A DNA stretch of 12,832 nucleotides. Source: Acidimicrobiia bacterium. GTDB lineage: Bacteria > Actinomycetota > Acidimicrobiia > Spongiisociales > ZC4RG35. The DNA lies in the NCBI GenBank assembly GCA_009377735.1, contig WHTL01000086.1, positions 1 through 12,832 on the forward strand, written 5' to 3'. The notes beneath the pieces are model-generated. The model was not told the DNA's origin and did not search any database. It saw nothing but the letters and a program-made list of their open reading frames with translations. The position numbers were made by a program, and so were the translations under genes. Below are positions 7,195 through 12,832 of the stretch, in pieces (the first letter of the stretch is position 1; the number at the start of each line of letters is the position of its first letter).

Positions 7195-8163
7195 CTACTC
7201 CAGCACGACGCGGGGATCGAGATACCCATAGGACAGGTCGGCGAGGAGATTGGCGATTACGATCATCAAAGCCGACAGGAAGAATGCCGCCTGTGCCACC
7301 GGGAAGTCGAGGCGGGAGACGGCCAGCACGAGTTCTCGACCCACCCCCGGCCAGCTAAACACGATCTCGATGATGATGATGCCGGCAACGGTCTCGGCGA
7401 GCTCGGCGAACAGCCATGTCACCGAAGGCAGCAACGAGTTGCGGGCGGCATGCCACCGCACCCGTCGCTCCCTGACACCCTTGGCGGCGACGAGTTCTAT
7501 GTAGTCCTCGGAGCGCTGCTCGACGACTGCGGTCCGCATGAGGAGGAGGTTCTCGGGGATGAAGAAGATCGTCATCGCCAGGAGGGGAAGGGCGAGATGG
7601 TGGAGGAAGTCGAGGCTAAGGAAGCGGTCCAGGTCGGCCGACCCCTCGCCGACGCTTGCCATGCCCGAGGCCGGGAACCAGCCCAGCCACGAGGAGAAGA
7701 TCATGAGAAGCAGGATGCCGAGGACGAAGCTTGGCGTGCCGCGAATGAAGGTCGCCGCCACGATGCCGCTCCGCTCTGTGGCGCTCCCACGTCGCCAGCC
7801 GATCACCATTCCGACGATCGCCCCGATAGTCGCACCCAACAGTGTGCCCGGGATGGCGATGACGAGAGTGTTGAGGACCCGGGGACCGAGCACGTCGAAC
7901 ACGGGCTGGTTGTAGAAGAACGAGGTGCCGAAGTCGAGTTGCAGGAGGTTCCCGAGGTAGCGGACATATTGCTCGAAGAGCGAACCAGTGAGTCCCCACT
8001 GCTCGAGCAGCCGCTGGGCTGCCTCATCCGGCATGCCACGATAGACGAGCATCGCCGTCGGGTCGGCGGGCATCACCCGGAAAAGCACGAACATCAGACT
8101 GACGACCACCAAGACGACGAGCAGTCCCTGGAGAAGTCTCCGGGCGACGTACGCTCTCACCAT
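7195..8163 (-). CDS. Opp/Dpp-type ABC importer permease, DppB-like
   Basis: A 322-residue membrane protein with the DppB/OppB layout. The first transmembrane helix (about 10-30) is followed by the MPADP segment (31-35), then a long external stretch containing LDFGTSFFYNQPV (76-88). The core spans start at about 98. The EAA loop (YIELVAAKGVRERRV, 221-235, Gly229) leads into ARNSLLP, and the protein ends with the LDPRVVLE tail typical of DppB. AAAGGTGG abuts the ATG at 8163; the next codon, GTG at 8160, has the better spacing and may be the real start. It sits 90 bases after the binding-protein gene and 16 bases before the second permease. Confidence 0.92.
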   Translation of the reverse strand: MVRAYVARRLLQGLLVVLVVVSLMFVLFRVMPADPTAMLVYRGMPDEAAQRLLEQWGLTGSLFEQYVRYLGNLLQLDFGTSFFYNQPVFDVLGPRVLNTLVIAIPGTLLGATIGAIVGMVIGWRRGSATERSGIVAATFIRGTPSFVLGILLLMIFSSWLGWFPASGMASVGEGSADLDRFLSLDFLHHLALPLLAMTIFFIPENLLLMRTAVVEQRSEDYIELVAAKGVRERRVRWHAARNSLLPSVTWLFAELAETVAGIIIIEIVFSWPGVGRELVLAVSRLDFPVAQAAFFLSALMIVIANLLADLSYGYLDPRVVLE

Positions 8164-8253
8164 CCACCTTTCTCACCCAGTCGACCTCTGGTCTTCCGCC
8201 CGCCTTGAGTGGTCACAGATAACGGGCACCCGCGACCGACCACGGGACCGACG

Positions 8254-9963
8254 TCAGCCGCCTGACGGGGAGAGCAGCTCCCCCTGATCGTTCCAGGTAT
8301 ATCCGGCTTCCTCCAGCACCTGGCGGGCGGCTTCGATGTCGTACTCGATGGGCTCGAGGTCGGGGTTGTGCCACAACTCCATTATCGGTGGTATCGGTCC
8401 CTCCTCGGCTCTCTCGGCGAACCCGATCCAACCCTCGGCGACGATGCGGTCCTTGTTGGTCGCCAGCCGGAGGGCGTGGCGGAAGGCGTAGTCGGTGAAG
8501 GGCTCCTCCTCGTTGTTCACCCACACCATGATCCCTCCGTGATTGGTCGATGTCTCGGTCGCGAGGAAGTCCTCCTGCTCGGCGAGCCGATCCTGCTCCG
8601 CAGCCGGGAGGACGGCGGTAGCGATATCCGCTTCGCCGCTGGTCATCGCCGCGGCGATGGCGTCGGCCTGGCCGAGGGCCTGTACCCTGACACCGTCGTA
8701 GTCGGGGGCCATCCAATGGTCCTCGTGGATGGAGAAGATGTGCTCTTGGTTGCGCGCCCAGCTGTCGAGAATCCACGGTCCGCTGGCGATCACCATGTCC
8801 TCGGCGGCCGGCTGCCAGTCGTAGGGGTTCTCGCGCCCCTCCCAGACGTGCTGAGGGAGGATGGGGATGAAAGCGAGCGACGTCCGTGGGAAGCTGGCGT
8901 CGCTCTGGGCCATGGTGATCCGCATCGTCGAGTCGTCTACCGCCTCGGCGCTCTCGACGTTGCGCAGCCCAACCGCCATCTGAGGGGGGGCCTGCTCGGC
9001 CAGGTAGTTGTAGCTGAACACGGCGTCGTCGACGGTGACGGGCTCGCCATCGTGGAAGGTCATGCCGTCGCGCAGTGTCAGCTCGAAGGTGGTGTCGTCG
9101 ACGGCCTCCCAGCTCTCGGCGGCCCAGGGGATGATCTCGCCGTTGTCGTCGCGCAGGAGGGTGTCGTAGATGCGTCGCATCCACCCGTTGGCGGCCGACT
9201 CGACCAAAATGTTGTACGAGGTGACCTCTTCGAAGTGGGCCCAGTCGAGGATGCGGTCGTCGCCGGTGGGCTCCATGGTGAACCATGGGTCGATGGACGA
9301 CTCCCCGGCCGAGGTCGGCTCGGGATTCTGGATGTTGGTCCAGCGCTCGCTGTTGTAGATCGAGGAGTTGATGTCGGTGGAGATCAGCCACCAGGGGAGC
9401 TCGGCGTGGTGGTATTCCTGGAGCTCGAAGACGAGTTCCCGACGCGTCTCCTCATCCAGTTCCGACGCCTGAACACGGACCATCTCGTCGAACTCCTCGT
9501 CGCACCACTTGGAGCCGTTGTTGCCTCCGTCGCAGGCGCTGAGATCGACAAGCCAGAAGTTGGGATCGAGGTTAGGCGGGTCACCACCCACCGACCCGAG
9601 GGCGATGTCCTCGAGCTGGCCGCCCGCCGAGATGGTGTCGACGAAGGTCGTGAACTGGATGGGCTCGAGCTCGATGGTCAGACCGAGCTGCTCGAAGTCC
9701 TCAGCCAAGATGCGTGAGGTGGCCCCGAACTCCGGCCCGAAGTCGGCGGCGTAGAACGACAGGGTGAGCGGCCCGATGGGCTCACCGGCCGCGTCGTCTC
9801 CCTCGTCGCCGTCGCCCGCAGGAGCGGCGGTGCCGTCACCAGCAGGGGTCGTCGTCGTGGCACCCTCGTCTTCGGTTCCGGTACAGCCGGCGAGGACGGC
9901 TAAACACAGCACCATCGCCATCAGTAGCCGACGAGTCCCAGATATCCTGTCCAAATGGGCCAT
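8254..9963 (-). CDS. Family 5 (Opp/Dpp-type) solute-binding lipoprotein with circularly permuted domain order
   Basis: A 569-residue lipoprotein: signal with lipobox LAGC (Cys27), Gly/Ala/Thr/Asp-rich linker (28-63), then the mature domain. Residues ~65-215 (LTLSFYAADFGPEFGATSRI; NNGSKWCDEEFDEMV; RRELVFELQEYHHAELPWW; IYNSERWTN) correspond to the C-terminal third of DppA-type proteins, where SKWC, the R-EL-Q stretch and the closing strands are found. Residues ~237-569 (YDTLLRDDNGEIIPWAAESW; FELTLRDGMTFHDGEPVT; ASGPWILD; FRHALRLATNKDRIV; ARQVLEEAGYTWNDQGE) are the canonical N-terminal and middle parts. The chain ends at DQGELLSPSGG, where a normal protein would continue into LTLSFYA. Total length is normal, so little is lost. 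It should capture the substrate outside the membrane for the adjacent permeases. The start at 9963 is set by GGGAGGAG six bases upstream, not the ATG at 9996. Confidence 0.93.
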   Translation of the reverse strand: MAHLDRISGTRRLLMAMVLCLAVLAGCTGTEDEGATTTTPAGDGTAAPAGDGDEGDDAAGEPIGPLTLSFYAADFGPEFGATSRILAEDFEQLGLTIELEPIQFTTFVDTISAGGQLEDIALGSVGGDPPNLDPNFWLVDLSACDGGNNGSKWCDEEFDEMVRVQASELDEETRRELVFELQEYHHAELPWWLISTDINSSIYNSERWTNIQNPEPTSAGESSIDPWFTMEPTGDDRILDWAHFEEVTSYNILVESAANGWMRRIYDTLLRDDNGEIIPWAAESWEAVDDTTFELTLRDGMTFHDGEPVTVDDAVFSYNYLAEQAPPQMAVGLRNVESAEAVDDSTMRITMAQSDASFPRTSLAFIPILPQHVWEGRENPYDWQPAAEDMVIASGPWILDSWARNQEHIFSIHEDHWMAPDYDGVRVQALGQADAIAAAMTSGEADIATAVLPAAEQDRLAEQEDFLATETSTNHGGIMVWVNNEEEPFTDYAFRHALRLATNKDRIVAEGWIGFAERAEEGPIPPIMELWHNPDLEPIEYDIEAARQVLEEAGYTWNDQGELLSPSGG

Positions 9964-9969
9964 CAACGT

Positions 9970-9977
9970 CTCCTCCC
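9970..9977 (-). promoter_or_regulatory. Ribosome-binding site that fixes the start of the permuted binding protein
   Basis: GGGAGGAG on the minus strand with a six-base spacer to the ATG at 9963. It excludes the longer in-frame start at 9996, which would put 11 charged residues in front of the signal peptide. Confidence 0.75.
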
Positions 9978-10018
9978 GTTCTGTGGGTCTTCCCAAGGCC
10001 CCTTGAACGATAGACCAG

Positions 10019-10046
10019 ATTAAAGCACAGTCCAGAGATAGTGCAA
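10019..10046 (-). promoter_or_regulatory. Possible promoter of the importer operon
   Basis: On the minus strand TTGCAC (10046-10041) is followed after 16 bases by TTTAAT (10024-10019), an acceptable -35/-10 pair. Transcription would start near 10012, about 50 bases before the ATG at 9963. The -35 hexamer is one arm of the palindrome at 10041-10060, so a bound regulator would compete with or assist polymerase here. Inferred from sequence alone. Confidence 0.4.
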
Positions 10047-10060
10047 GTTATAGTTTGCAC
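10041..10060. promoter_or_regulatory. Putative operator, copy 2, in the divergent control region
   Basis: GTGCAAGTTATAGTTTGCAC consists of perfect inverted arms GTGCAA and TTGCAC around an 8-base centre. It lies between the divergent binding-protein and hydrolase genes and closely matches the element at 704-723. It overlaps a possible -35 for the minus-strand operon and sits just upstream of the plus-strand -10 box, well placed to control both directions. Confidence 0.5.
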
Positions 10061-10066
10061 AAAGTA

Positions 10067-10072
10067 TATAAT
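10067..10072 (+). promoter_or_regulatory. Probable -10 box of the hydrolase/oxidoreductase operon
   Basis: A consensus TATAAT, 51 bases before the ATG at 10123. No good -35 is seen at 16-18 bases upstream (CAAGTT region); the palindrome at 10041-10060 occupies that place, which suggests activator dependence or repression by a factor bound there. Confidence 0.5.
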
Positions 10073-10122
10073 GCCTGCGTCACCCGGGGTTGGACACACT
10101 GACCGGAGGAAGGAGTGTCAAT

Positions 10123-11178
10123 ATGAACGACCGAAACGTGGAGGCTGCGGTCGACCATTGGGGTCCGCGATTCGTACGGGCCGGTGTCGATATGAACGAC
10201 TTCCACCGAACGGTGCAATCGATTGACCGGTGGGAGGACTGGCTGGGTGTTTGGGAAGCACTGGGCGACGTCCACGCTGGGTTGGGGCAGGAGGCAGAGG
10301 AGAAGGGAAGGACGGTCTCCGCGGGGGAGGCATGGCTGCGTGCTGCCACCGCCTATCATTTCGCCCAGTTCGTCTGGGTTCTCGACACGGCGCTCAGTCG
10401 ACCGGTACACGACAAGGCGGTGGCTGCCAACTACCGGGCCAACGAACTGCTCGGCACCGGTCTGGAACGGGTGGAGATTCCTTTCGATGGAGCCAGTGTG
10501 GTGGGGAACCTGCGCATTCCGAGAGGAGTGGACTCGCCACCCCTGGTGATCCTCATTCCCGGCCTCGATTCGACGAAGGAGGAGTTCTTTCGGAATGAGT
10601 CGGCCATGGCTGCCAGGGGAATGGCAACGTTCTCCCTCGATGGGCCGGGTCAAGGCGAGTCGGAATACGATCTTCCAATCCGGCACGACTACGAGGCCGC
10701 ACTCGGCGTGGTCCTTGATGCGCTCATCGACCGAGGTGGCTTCGATCACACCAGGATCGGGGCCGTCGGGACCAGCATGGGCGGGTACTACGCGCCTCGG
10801 GCTTGCGCCTTCGAACCACGGGTAAAGGCCCTGGTCGGGATCAGCGGCCCCTATCGGATCGTGGATGCATGGGATGGTCTGCCCGAGCTGACCAAGCAGG
10901 CGTTCATCGCCAGGACCCACTCGACGAACGAAGAGGACGCAATCCGACGCCTGACACTGTTGGACCTGACCGGTGTGCTCCAGAACCTGGCCCAACCGGC
11001 CCTGTTCATCACCGGCGAGTTGGATCGTCTCATCCCTTGGGAGCAGACCGAACAGCAAGCGCGGGAATCACCGCGAGGAACGTTTGTCAACATCGCCAAC
11101 GGCAACCACGGCGGGAGCGACTATCCGTATCTCGTGGGGCCGGTAGTAGCCGATTGGATCGGCGAGGAGCTCGGCTGA
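10123..11178 (+). CDS. Alpha/beta hydrolase of the 2,6-dihydropseudooxynicotine hydrolase-like family
   Basis: A 351-residue cytoplasmic enzyme. The N-terminal helical region (about 1-110, with RWEDWLGVW and SAGEAWLRAATAYHFAQF) is the cap typical of the pseudooxynicotine hydrolase/FrsA-like group. The alpha/beta core holds IPGLDSTKEE (145-154), DGPGQGES (173-180), the nucleophile elbow GTSMGG with Ser218, Asp301 in TGELDRLIP and His329 in GNHGGSD, so the triad is complete. The characterised relative cleaves a C-C bond in nicotine breakdown; other members are esterases, so the substrate here is open. The start at 10123 has GGAGGAAGGAG just upstream; an ATG at 10090 is rejected. The next gene begins one base after its stop, so the two form an operon. 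It is divergent from the importer. Confidence 0.85.
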   Translation: MNDRNVEAAVDHWGPRFVRAGVDMNDFHRTVQSIDRWEDWLGVWEALGDVHAGLGQEAEEKGRTVSAGEAWLRAATAYHFAQFVWVLDTALSRPVHDKAVAANYRANELLGTGLERVEIPFDGASVVGNLRIPRGVDSPPLVILIPGLDSTKEEFFRNESAMAARGMATFSLDGPGQGESEYDLPIRHDYEAALGVVLDALIDRGGFDHTRIGAVGTSMGGYYAPRACAFEPRVKALVGISGPYRIVDAWDGLPELTKQAFIARTHSTNEEDAIRRLTLLDLTGVLQNLAQPALFITGELDRLIPWEQTEQQARESPRGTFVNIANGNHGGSDYPYLVGPVVADWIGEELG

Positions 11179-11179
11179 G

Positions 11180-12100
11180 ATGCGATTCGGCTTGGCCATC
11201 CCCCAGATCTTCCCTGATGGGGCCATAGATCTCGAGGCAATCGGAGCTTGTGTACGGGAGGCTGACGACGCCGGGCTCGACAGCCTCTGGGTCGTGGAAT
11301 CGGGTGTCCGGTCGGGGCGGGCGGCGTGGTCCCTGGAACCGCTGACACTCCTCTCCTACGTCGCATCGATGACGACATTGGCTCGTCTGGGCACCTCGGT
11401 GTTGTGCAGTGCTTTCAGGAACCCGGTGCAGCTCGCCACCGACCTGGCGAGTCTCGACCAGCTCTGCGCCGGGAGACTCATCGTCGGCGTCGGGAGCGGC
11501 CACCCCAAGCGGGGGCATCTGTTCGGGCTTTCGCCCGATCATTGGACCGAACGCTTCGAGGAGGGCCTGACGGTGGCTCGCAAGCTGTGGGCGCCCGGAA
11601 CCGCCACCTTCCAGGGACGATTCTGGGACTTCGAGGACCTGGCAATGGAGCCCAAGCCGGTGCAACGTCCCCATCCTCCCCTCTGGTTCGGTGCTCGGGC
11701 ACCGAGGGGGTTGCGGAGGGCGGCCCGCATGGGATCGGGCTGGATGGGTGCCGGGTCGTCGTCGTATGACGAGTTCGTCGAGCAGTCCCGGCTGCTTTCG
11801 GAGTTCCTCGACGAGGTGGAGAGGGTAGACACCGAATTCGAGATCTCGAAGCGGGTCTATCTGGCCATCGACGACGGCGCGGATCAAGAGTCTCGGGTCA
11901 TGTCGTTCTTCGATCACGTCTACGGGAACGTCGAGCTGGGCCGGCGCTGTGCCGTGTGGGGCCCGCCGGAGCACTGCGCCGAGCGTATCGCCGCCCTGTT
12001 CGAGGGGGGCGCCCAAATGGTGGTGATCAACCCCATGTCCGACCACCGCAAACAGCTCGAGCTCTTCAGGGGCTCCGTGCTCCCCTTGCTCAAGCGGTGA
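11180..12100 (+). CDS. Luciferase-like (LLM) F420- or FMN-dependent oxidoreductase
   Basis: A 306-residue TIM-barrel protein with the bacterial luciferase-like pattern: MRFGLAIPQ at the start, RNPVQLATDLASLD (80-93), GRLIVGVGSG (98-107), a PKPVQRPHPPLWFG stretch (158-171) and RRAARMGSGWMG (179-190). Members use reduced F420 or FMN for oxidation, reduction or monooxygenation of small organic molecules; the sequence does not separate these, although F420 is common in actinobacteria and Chloroflexi. The start at 11180 is one base after the hydrolase stop, with GAGGAG about 10 bases upstream inside the hydrolase gene, so translation is probably coupled. A plausible role is oxidation of the compound before or after the hydrolase acts. 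Confidence 0.88.
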   Translation: MRFGLAIPQIFPDGAIDLEAIGACVREADDAGLDSLWVVESGVRSGRAAWSLEPLTLLSYVASMTTLARLGTSVLCSAFRNPVQLATDLASLDQLCAGRLIVGVGSGHPKRGHLFGLSPDHWTERFEEGLTVARKLWAPGTATFQGRFWDFEDLAMEPKPVQRPHPPLWFGARAPRGLRRAARMGSGWMGAGSSSYDEFVEQSRLLSEFLDEVERVDTEFEISKRVYLAIDDGADQESRVMSFFDHVYGNVELGRRCAVWGPPEHCAERIAALFEGGAQMVVINPMSDHRKQLELFRGSVLPLLKR

Positions 12101-12188
12101 CGTCGCGTCGGTGACGGGAGGGTGATGCCCCATGTATCATGCACAATGTCATCGAGAGCGGCGGACGTCCGGCAGGGAGGATGGATAG

Positions 12189-12832
12189 TTGAGTAATCAA
12201 GGAGACAGCCTCTCTTTCACCGACGAGGCCGAGGGAATGTACATCGACTATCAGGTTCCGGTGCCGATGAGCGACGGTACGGTCCTCCGGGCCGATGTGT
12301 TCCGGCCTATCGAGGACGGTCACTATCCGGTAATTCTCTCCCATGGGGTGTATGCCAAGGGTCTGGCGTTCAACGGGCCCATCTATCAGATGCAATGGGA
12401 CAAGCTCTTGGCGAAGGATCCTTCGGTGCTGGAGGGTTCTTCGGGCCGGTTTCAGGCCTGGGAGGTTGCTGACCCTGAGCGGTGGGTCCCCGATGGTTAT
12501 GTTGTGGTGCGGGTCGACTCTCGGGGTGCCGGGTGGTCGCCGGGTGTCCTCTGGCCCCGCAATCCGGTTGAGTACGAGGACATGGCCGAGTCGGTCGAGT
12601 GGGCCGGTGTGCAGCCATGGAGCAGCGGACGGGTGGGGATCATGGGGATCTCCTACTACGCGGTGATGGCCTGGGCTGCTGCCTCCCGCCAGCCGGAGCA
12701 TCTGGCCGCCTTCATTGCCTGGGAGGGTTTCACCGATCCCTATCGTGACGCCTACTACCACGGCGGGATCCTCAGCGAATTCACCAAGGAGTGGCAGCAG
12801 CGTCAGATCAACCCCATCCAATACGGGCAGGG
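12189..12832 (+). CDS. CocE/NonD (peptidase S15-like) hydrolase, N-terminal part
   Basis: Over 210 residues are visible and the gene runs off the right edge. The family pattern is clear: VPVPMSDGTVLRADVFRP (about 22-39), VRVDSRGAGWSPG, then WAGVQPWSSGRVGIMGISYY with the nucleophile Ser155 in GxSYx, and FTDPYRDAYYHGGI after it. Relatives are Xaa-Pro dipeptidyl peptidases, cocaine esterase and glutaryl acylases, which cleave ester or amide bonds; the exact substrate is unknown. The frame opens at TTG 12189, directly after an in-frame TAG, with GGGAGGA seven bases upstream. The first ATG, at 12237, would lose 16 residues and has a weaker site. It is separated by 88 bases from the LLM gene and may have its own promoter or share transcription from 10067. 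Confidence 0.85.
   Translation, partial: MSNQGDSLSFTDEAEGMYIDYQVPVPMSDGTVLRADVFRPIEDGHYPVILSHGVYAKGLAFNGPIYQMQWDKLLAKDPSVLEGSSGRFQAWEVADPERWVPDGYVVVRVDSRGAGWSPGVLWPRNPVEYEDMAESVEWAGVQPWSSGRVGIMGISYYAVMAWAAASRQPEHLAAFIAWEGFTDPYRDAYYHGGILSEFTKEWQQRQINPIQYGQ

Noticed and set aside
8209..8243. GTGGTC/GACCAC inverted arms between the binding-protein and permease genes, a possible attenuator
   Set aside because: Only six base pairs around a 23-base loop and no U-run; too weak to call, although such a site would fit higher expression of the binding protein.
6979..9717. Long open frames opposite the permeases and binding protein (6979-8208 plus, 8368-9717 plus, 8213-9391 minus)
   Set aside because: Their translations are rich in Arg/His/Gly/Asp/Glu with no family pattern and lie antisense or out of frame to clearly recognised genes; they are by-products of high GC content.
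12162..12171. Perfect palindrome CGGACGTCCG before the CocE-type gene
   Set aside because: A 10-bp GC-rich palindrome with no second copy seen; could be chance.
11087..12821. Open frames on the minus strand under the LLM and CocE-type genes
   Set aside because: They have no recognisable domains, low-complexity composition and complete overlap with well-supported plus-strand genes.

Overview
The window is GC-rich, densely coded bacterial DNA, probably from an uncultured actinobacterium. Chloroflexi are possible, because both groups carry many F420/flavin luciferase-like enzymes and Opp/Dpp-type importers. The lineage is inferred from composition and gene content only; no rRNA or other marker is present. 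No tRNA, rRNA, CRISPR or insertion sequence was seen, and the longest gap without a gene is about 270 bases (1168-1439).

Layout. The left edge (1-620, minus) holds the start of a lipoprotein of the tripartite tricarboxylate (TctC/Bug) solute-binding family, whose last visible residues look like an unrelated amidohydrolase. A small cupin follows (820-1167, minus). An intact creatinase/M24-fold protein lies on the plus strand (1440-2606). It converges on a degenerate minus-strand module: a frameshifted M24 paralogue (4039-2835) and, overlapping its stop, the truncated first ~65 codons of a solute-binding lipoprotein (2838-2640). Upstream of these on the same strand is a complete Opp/Dpp-type ABC importer in the order substrate-binding protein, permease, permease, ATPase, ATPase (9963-4100), with stop/start overlaps at two junctions. 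A divergent control region (9964-10122) separates it from a plus-strand set: a pseudooxynicotine-hydrolase-like alpha/beta hydrolase (10123-11178), an F420/FMN luciferase-like oxidoreductase (11180-12100) and the start of a CocE/NonD (S15-like) hydrolase (12189 to the edge).

Most striking feature. The substrate-binding protein of the importer is circularly permuted. Behind a normal lipoprotein signal it starts with the half that is C-terminal in DppA/OppA-type proteins and ends with the half that is N-terminal in them. Its last residues are where a canonical protein would run into the segment that opens this mature protein.

Working model (inference). The window looks like an uptake-and-breakdown locus for a nitrogen-containing or amide/ester-bearing small molecule. 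The permuted lipoprotein and DppBCDF-like proteins import it, and M24-fold C-N hydrolases, the alpha/beta hydrolase, the luciferase-like oxidoreductase and the CocE-type hydrolase act on it or its products. An imperfect 20-bp palindrome-like element occurs at a matching distance (about 75-85 nt) upstream of both solute-binding protein genes, suggesting one shared regulator. Decay of the second M24/binding-protein pair suggests repeated duplication and loss of such modules here.
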